From: Cinnamomum chago
Lineage: Eukaryota > Streptophyta > Magnoliopsida > Laurales > Lauraceae
Assembly: GCA_038049695.1 (NCBI GenBank)
Contig: CP142457.1
Location: forward strand, 64,013,501 to 64,077,500
DNA length: 64,000 nt
Reading direction: 5' to 3'
Made by a program: the position numbers and the translations under genes. Shown here in pieces: positions 59,415 through 64,000 of this stretch (the first letter of the stretch is position 1; each line of letters starts with the position of its first letter). The notes under the pieces were generated by a model. It was not told the DNA's origin. It searched no databases and saw nothing but the letters and a program-made list of their open reading frames with translations.

Positions 59415-60253
59415 AAAATTATCAATCATCTGGCAAAATTATTTTGAAAGAGAGAAACAATGCCACTTCCATTGATGAGACGAGTTAGTGGACTCTGGCA
59501 AAGTCTTTTCAACTATAACAGGCGGCTTTGAGGAAGAATTCCAAGCAGTGGCAATGTCCAATAAACGGAATGCATAAGCTGGCAAAACGTAGAAGAAGAA
59601 AAGGCCCATGGTTATTCCCTCATGCGGGGGAATCAATGAGCCAGCCCGTTTGGTGCTGGTCCAAGTCCATCCCGTTCTATTATTTACAAAGTATAGGCCT
59701 AGGTCAATGGTGATCAATGGTTGTCTGGGTTCAAGCCCCAAGCGATGCAAAGAATCCTGTAAGTTGACGCAAAAGGCCCATAACTTGATCAGAGTGGAGA
59801 CGGTGCGAATTGACATCCAAAATCACCCCACAGATTTTAATTTAAGACCCAATTCCACCCAATGTGCAAAAAAAGCTAAAGTTTTCCTTCTATAACAATA
59901 TACATGTATTTAGTTTGTAGTCGAAGGATAATCGAGCTAAAATAAGCTTCCCATTGTAAAGTAAGGAACTTTTTTCTGTGATACCATCTGAATGCTTATG
60001 GGTGAAAAGAGGGATGAGTATGACCGCATGTGCATTAAGAGCATGTGCATTAAGAGTAGATGAGAAATTGTCCCGTCAAATTGTCATCAACACTGGGAAT
60101 AAAAAGTTTTAACCCTTACTTGAAAGTTTTTCTTTGGGATTTTAATCTAAAGGTGTATATTTGTAACATGAGTGTTAAATTGGTTGTTACACTCCATCCC
60201 GAGTTAATCAAGATTGGACTTGGTTTGTGATCCATGGACCGAATTGATACTTG

Positions 60254-60530
60254 GACCTCTTAGAGATTTTGTTAGGACCTTGTTCACGCAAGGCAAAGCC
60301 TAGACAGACACATGCTTTTATTGTTTCCTCTAGTCAGCATAGACACTCACTCGGTTGTTCTAAGCTCAGCCTTTAAACTGATCATCACTGGTAGGAGCTA
60401 TTTATGAGTGTTGAGTGAGCTATCAACATGAGCTATGTTTTAAACTAACGGTGTGATGCCGAGTCCAGTCTCCTCGAGTGATGAGTGTGGTGAGATTGTT
60501 GAGTGTGATTTGCGGGGCTAGTCATTCCCC
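60254..60530 (+). mobile_element. Chromovirus LTR fragment (duplicate of 36800-37076)
   Basis: Same truncated LTR piece with the same breakpoints, carried along in the segmental duplication. One or two substitutions differ. Confidence 0.8.
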
Positions 60531-60666
60531 TCGAATATGAGTTTTCCTATCGGAACCGGGTCAAGATCGAACAAAACAGGTTCCGAGTCAAAACCAGAGA
60601 TGTTATTTAGAAACGGGGCCGGGTCCACTACGGATCCGATCCGGAGACGTCCCGTTTGCAACCCTA
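60531..60666 (+). mobile_element. Truncated hAT MITE (duplicate of 37077-37212)
   Basis: Same breakpoint with the LTR fragment as in copy 1. Confidence 0.8.
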
Positions 60667-60720
60667 TCCGCATCTCTTTCTTTGAGACGGTGGCGGACCT
60701 AAGAATTTTATTTGGGTGGG

Positions 60721-63700
60721 GCTAAAATTTTCTAGAGTTTGTTATAACTTTTTCCACATCAAATAATGGTGAAAGAGACGATTTGTTACACTTCAGAAAA
60801 AAGAAATAAGTAGTTAAAAATCAATTTCTATAATTTCTGTAATTTAATACGTGAAAGGCCTTTTGATATGATGAATGAAATTGAATAGCTAATACCGTTT
60901 AATGGGGTTGCGTGTATAGCATCCTAAACACCCTCTTCATTCTTATATGGGTTTTATTTTTAATTTTTTTTTGTCTTTATCTCAGGGGTATCCCTACATT
61001 TGGTGGGATTGACATTGTCCTAACCGAGCCAACACCCGATTGGGGTATTCTTATATATTTTAACTTGTCTTAGTTTGAGCAACATTGAGCTTTCCAAAGA
61101 CCCTTGGGCATATACTGAGAAAGAAGAGTAGAATATTACAGTGGAACCAAATATACTATATTATCTCACATTATTAATATTTATTATATATTCAGATTAA
61201 GTCATCCTCGATGACTCAAGGAATCACATGTGGGCCATTAACTCTACTAACATTATTATAAATATCTTCCAGAGATGGTTGAGACTGCTTTATCCCTCTA
61301 CAGTTATCAAGACATCATCTCTTCAACTAATCAAATCACCAGAACGTTGACCCACTAATCACAACCCAAGGATTCGGTTTTCCAACCACCCAAACAATCT
61401 ATCGGGAATGAGAATGAAATAAATCTTAAATGATAGAGAGGTAGATTTAAAATATTAAGAGAGCCCAAAACTCAATTAAAAGATGGGTCCCTTGGCCTTA
61501 ATATTTCCTAACAAATGATTTAGATCTTTGATTCACGTGCCAATCTTTGTTGCTATCCCATCTGGTGTGGGCCTTAACCGACAAATGCTAGAGGTTATTT
61601 ATTGATGAGCTCCACTTGGATGAAATAAATTCGATTAGAAATGGGTGCCATAGACAACGAGCGTGTGTGAGAATAAGGTTGAAAAGGAGATACGGGATAT
61701 TAACTTGGACACGGGAAATGTTTGTATGAGCTGCATCTATACCGGTGCTATTAGGAGCGGTAAAGTCGCATTTTCCACTTTTCCTCCTCTCTGAGCGGAG
61801 GAAAAGTGGCGCTGCAGCTTTCCCACTGCTATAAAAGGCGGTAAAGTTGCATTTTCCACTTTTCCTCCTATGTGAGAGGAGGAAATCTGGACTGAAGCGG
61901 TCATGTTGTTAAAACCGATTTTTTTTTCTTTTTACATCTTGATCTGGTCACGGGTAGGGGCATAGGTCCAAACAATATGTTATGGTTGGCCATGTATAAT
62001 GAACTTTTAAATAGAATAATATTAAATCACAACAAATACACGATATATTTCTTGTTTGGTAAATTTACTTTACTTGTGAAGTGAAGTTAATGGTTAATAT
62101 AAGAGAGGAAAAAAAAAGTAAAGGTTCGGTGAAACCAAAAGGTGAGAGATCAGTTTTTTGAGATTTCCTTTTAGAAGGAAGAGCTTTTTTATTTATAAGG
62201 GTGCTCGTGGATCGGGCCGGGCCCCTTTTGGTTGGGAATGAGGTTTAGGTTATAATAGGTGGGTCGTGCTCTATTTTCTTATAATTGAACTAAGTCATTG
62301 AGAGAGGGAATACCAGCCCGGCCCAAATATACATATAATTATGAGGGAGGGAGTAGTGAGGGGGGGCCTCAAACCCGTGACCTCTCACAGATGATGATAT
62401 GATCAGACCGGTTGAGCTGGCCTTGGAAACGGTATGAAACTCATTTCTATGTTTTTATAAGTCTAACATAGGTCGGGCTCTGGTTTCAGCATTTTCGTGC
62501 GGGCTAGGCTCTGGCTCGCAACTTCGGGCCCGGCCGAAGCTTCGGCAAAGCTTAGGCTTCTAGTTTAAAAGTCGGTCCGTTTTGGGCATTCCTCAGCCTA
62601 GCCCAACGTGGTCCGGGAAAATGCCCATTTTTTATTTATTTTTTCTTTCAGATTCTTGAGAATATATCTTTTTATATATATATTTTTTGTTAAATGGACG
62701 AGGTGGTTTTAAAAATTTACAGTCTTCTGATTTTACGCGCTCTTTTTTTTTCTCTCTTGAATTAAGCCTTCACTTTACTTCACTGGTAAAGTATGTTCAC
62801 CAAATATGAAGTAGATAGCGAGTGAGAAGTGAACAAATAGGGTGGTGTTCACTCGTGATTAAATCCTACAGTAAATAATCAATATCATCTGGGTTTTTAT
62901 AATATATGAGAGAGACCGGTTTCCAATTCAATCTTGAAGCTGGTTTTTTATTCAATTTTGACCATCTTCCTTATTTTGACTGTCTTAATGACGGATAAAG
63001 AGTTTCTTAGCCACAATGGGTGGTGATACATGGAGCCCTCTTTCCAATTTTAACTCACTTAGTGATAATTAAGAGAACTTTAGCTGAAGTAGGCTAAGGA
63101 GAAAACCCTTAAATGTCTCTCGTAGTTGGGTAACTCCTCAACATCTAGGGTTGCAAACGGGTATCCGACTCTCCGATTACCCGAAAGTTCGGAACTGCAA
63201 AAAAGGGGGCCTGGGACCTATTTTAGGTTCCAATTCAAGAACGGGTCCGGGTTCGGAACCCAATTTTGGGTCCGATTGATAAATGGGTTCGGTTCTGGGT
63301 CCATTCAGGTTCCGACACGTGGACATGGGACCCAGATGAGCCTTTAATATTGAAAATAGAACCTCGAAATCAGCTTTTTTTGGGGACATTTTTAGGGATA
63401 ATACTTGATGTAGTAGTCGTGATGCACCGTTAAAAGTTGAATAATTTGCTTATTTTAATAAAAAAGGAAGAATAAAGGGAAATTAGAATCGATTTTGGAA
63501 ATAAATTACAGTCCTCTAGATGGACCCGGTTCCGAAATCGAATATGAGTTTTCCTATCGGAACCGGGTCTAGATCCAACAAAACAGGTTCCGAGTCAAAA
63601 CCAGAGACGTTATTTAGAAACGGGGCCGGGTCCACTACGGATCCGATCCGGAGACGTCCCGTTTGGAACCCTATCCACATCTCTTTCTTTGAGATGGTGG

Positions 63701-63727
63701 CGGACCTAAGGATTTTATTTGGGCGGG
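60721..63727 (+). repeat. Macro-unit A' (~3.0 kb)
   Basis: Closest to unit A, retaining the ~145 bp segment and paired hairpins (~61770-61880). Unlike unit A it is followed directly by the next macro-unit rather than a CACTA-like fragment. Non-coding. Confidence 0.92.
63138..63681 (+). mobile_element. hAT-type MITE in unit A'
   Basis: Element 63146-63673 (528 bp). Flanks are TCAACATC and TCCACATC. The TCAACATC variant is shared with unit C and not with unit A. Confidence 0.9.
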
Positions 63728-64000
63728 GCTAAAATTTTCTAGAGTTTGCTAGACCATTTTCCACATCAAATAATAGTGAAAGAGAAGATTTGTTGCACTT
63801 CAGAAAAAAGAAATAAGTAGTTAAAAATCAATTTCTATAATTTCTGTGATTTAATACGTGAAAGGCCTTTTGATATGATGAATGAAATTGAATAGCTAAT
63901 ACCGTTTAATGGGGTTGCGTGTATAGCATCCTAAACACCCTCTTCATTCTTATATGGGTTTTATTTATTTATTTATTTTTTTGTCTTTATCTCAGGGGTA
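63728..64000 (+). repeat. Start of a further macro-unit
   Basis: GCTAAAATTTTCTAGAG and the next ~270 bp match the start of the other units. The array continues past the window. Confidence 0.9.

Larger units (their letters stand above)
57956..60720 (+). repeat. Segmental duplication, copy 2
   Basis: Near-identical to 34723-37266, including the ~60 bp tandem pair, the chromovirus LTR fragment (60254-60530) and the truncated hAT (60531-60666). The main difference is the MITE in the TA tract. Open frames within it are shared with copy 1 but are not protein-like. No gene called. Confidence 0.92.

Overview
This window is nuclear DNA of a flowering plant. It contains a plant L1-type LINE, a Ty3/gypsy chromovirus-like LTR retrotransposon primed from initiator tRNA-Met, En/Spm (CACTA) transposons with TnpD and TnpA genes, hAT and other MITEs, and intron-containing fragments of plant genes (NAC, bHLH, USP, DnaJ, ARF). 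The species cannot be told from the sequence. I see no intact host gene, no rRNA or tRNA gene and no CRISPR array. Almost everything is mobile DNA or its by-products.

Layout. 1-3293: the 3' part of a LINE with a frameshifted reverse-transcriptase ORF, inserted in an array of diverged ~131-134 bp repeats (3294-4190). 5059-5245: an orphan first exon of a NAC transcription factor gene. 6424-7625: a perfect 98 bp direct repeat flanking ~1 kb. 7679-34711: a decayed CACTA element carrying TnpD (7679-26964) and TnpA (27214-31107). Its TnpD is split by a 15.5 kb Ty3/gypsy element (9206-24747, 5 bp target duplication CATTC). That element has near-identical 5.0-5.7 kb LTRs around a 4.8 kb gag-pol core, and its LTRs contain a minisatellite into which a ~1.9 kb solo-LTR-like element is nested. 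Between TnpA and the GC-rich 3' end of the CACTA element lie exons of a UBP12/13-type ubiquitin protease and one exon of a chloroplast DnaJ-8-like gene.

34723-64000: a complex repeat domain. A segment of ~5.5 kb (34723-40275) recurs at 57956-63727. Around and inside it runs a tandem array of non-coding ~2.9-3.0 kb macro-units, each holding a ~528 bp hAT-type MITE with an 8 bp target duplication and a pair of strong hairpins. One macro-unit is split by a complete 8347 bp CACTA element (44137-52483, 3 bp target duplication GAG). It has no recognisable transposase and carries pieces of several host genes: a bHLH factor, the UTP7/WDR46 nucleolar protein, an ARF GTPase on the opposite strand, possibly mitochondrial ATP synthase gamma, and two unidentified exons. 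This is a Pack-CACTA-type gene-shuffling element.

No gene here looks able to make a full protein as it stands. Every transposase, gag-pol and captured gene shows a nonsense codon, frameshift or truncation. The most informative features are the two exon-carrying CACTA elements, the datable nesting order (hAT before macro-unit amplification before Pack-CACTA; solo LTR before the chromovirus's last jump), and two unrelated MITEs occupying the same (TA)n tract in the two copies of the segmental duplication.
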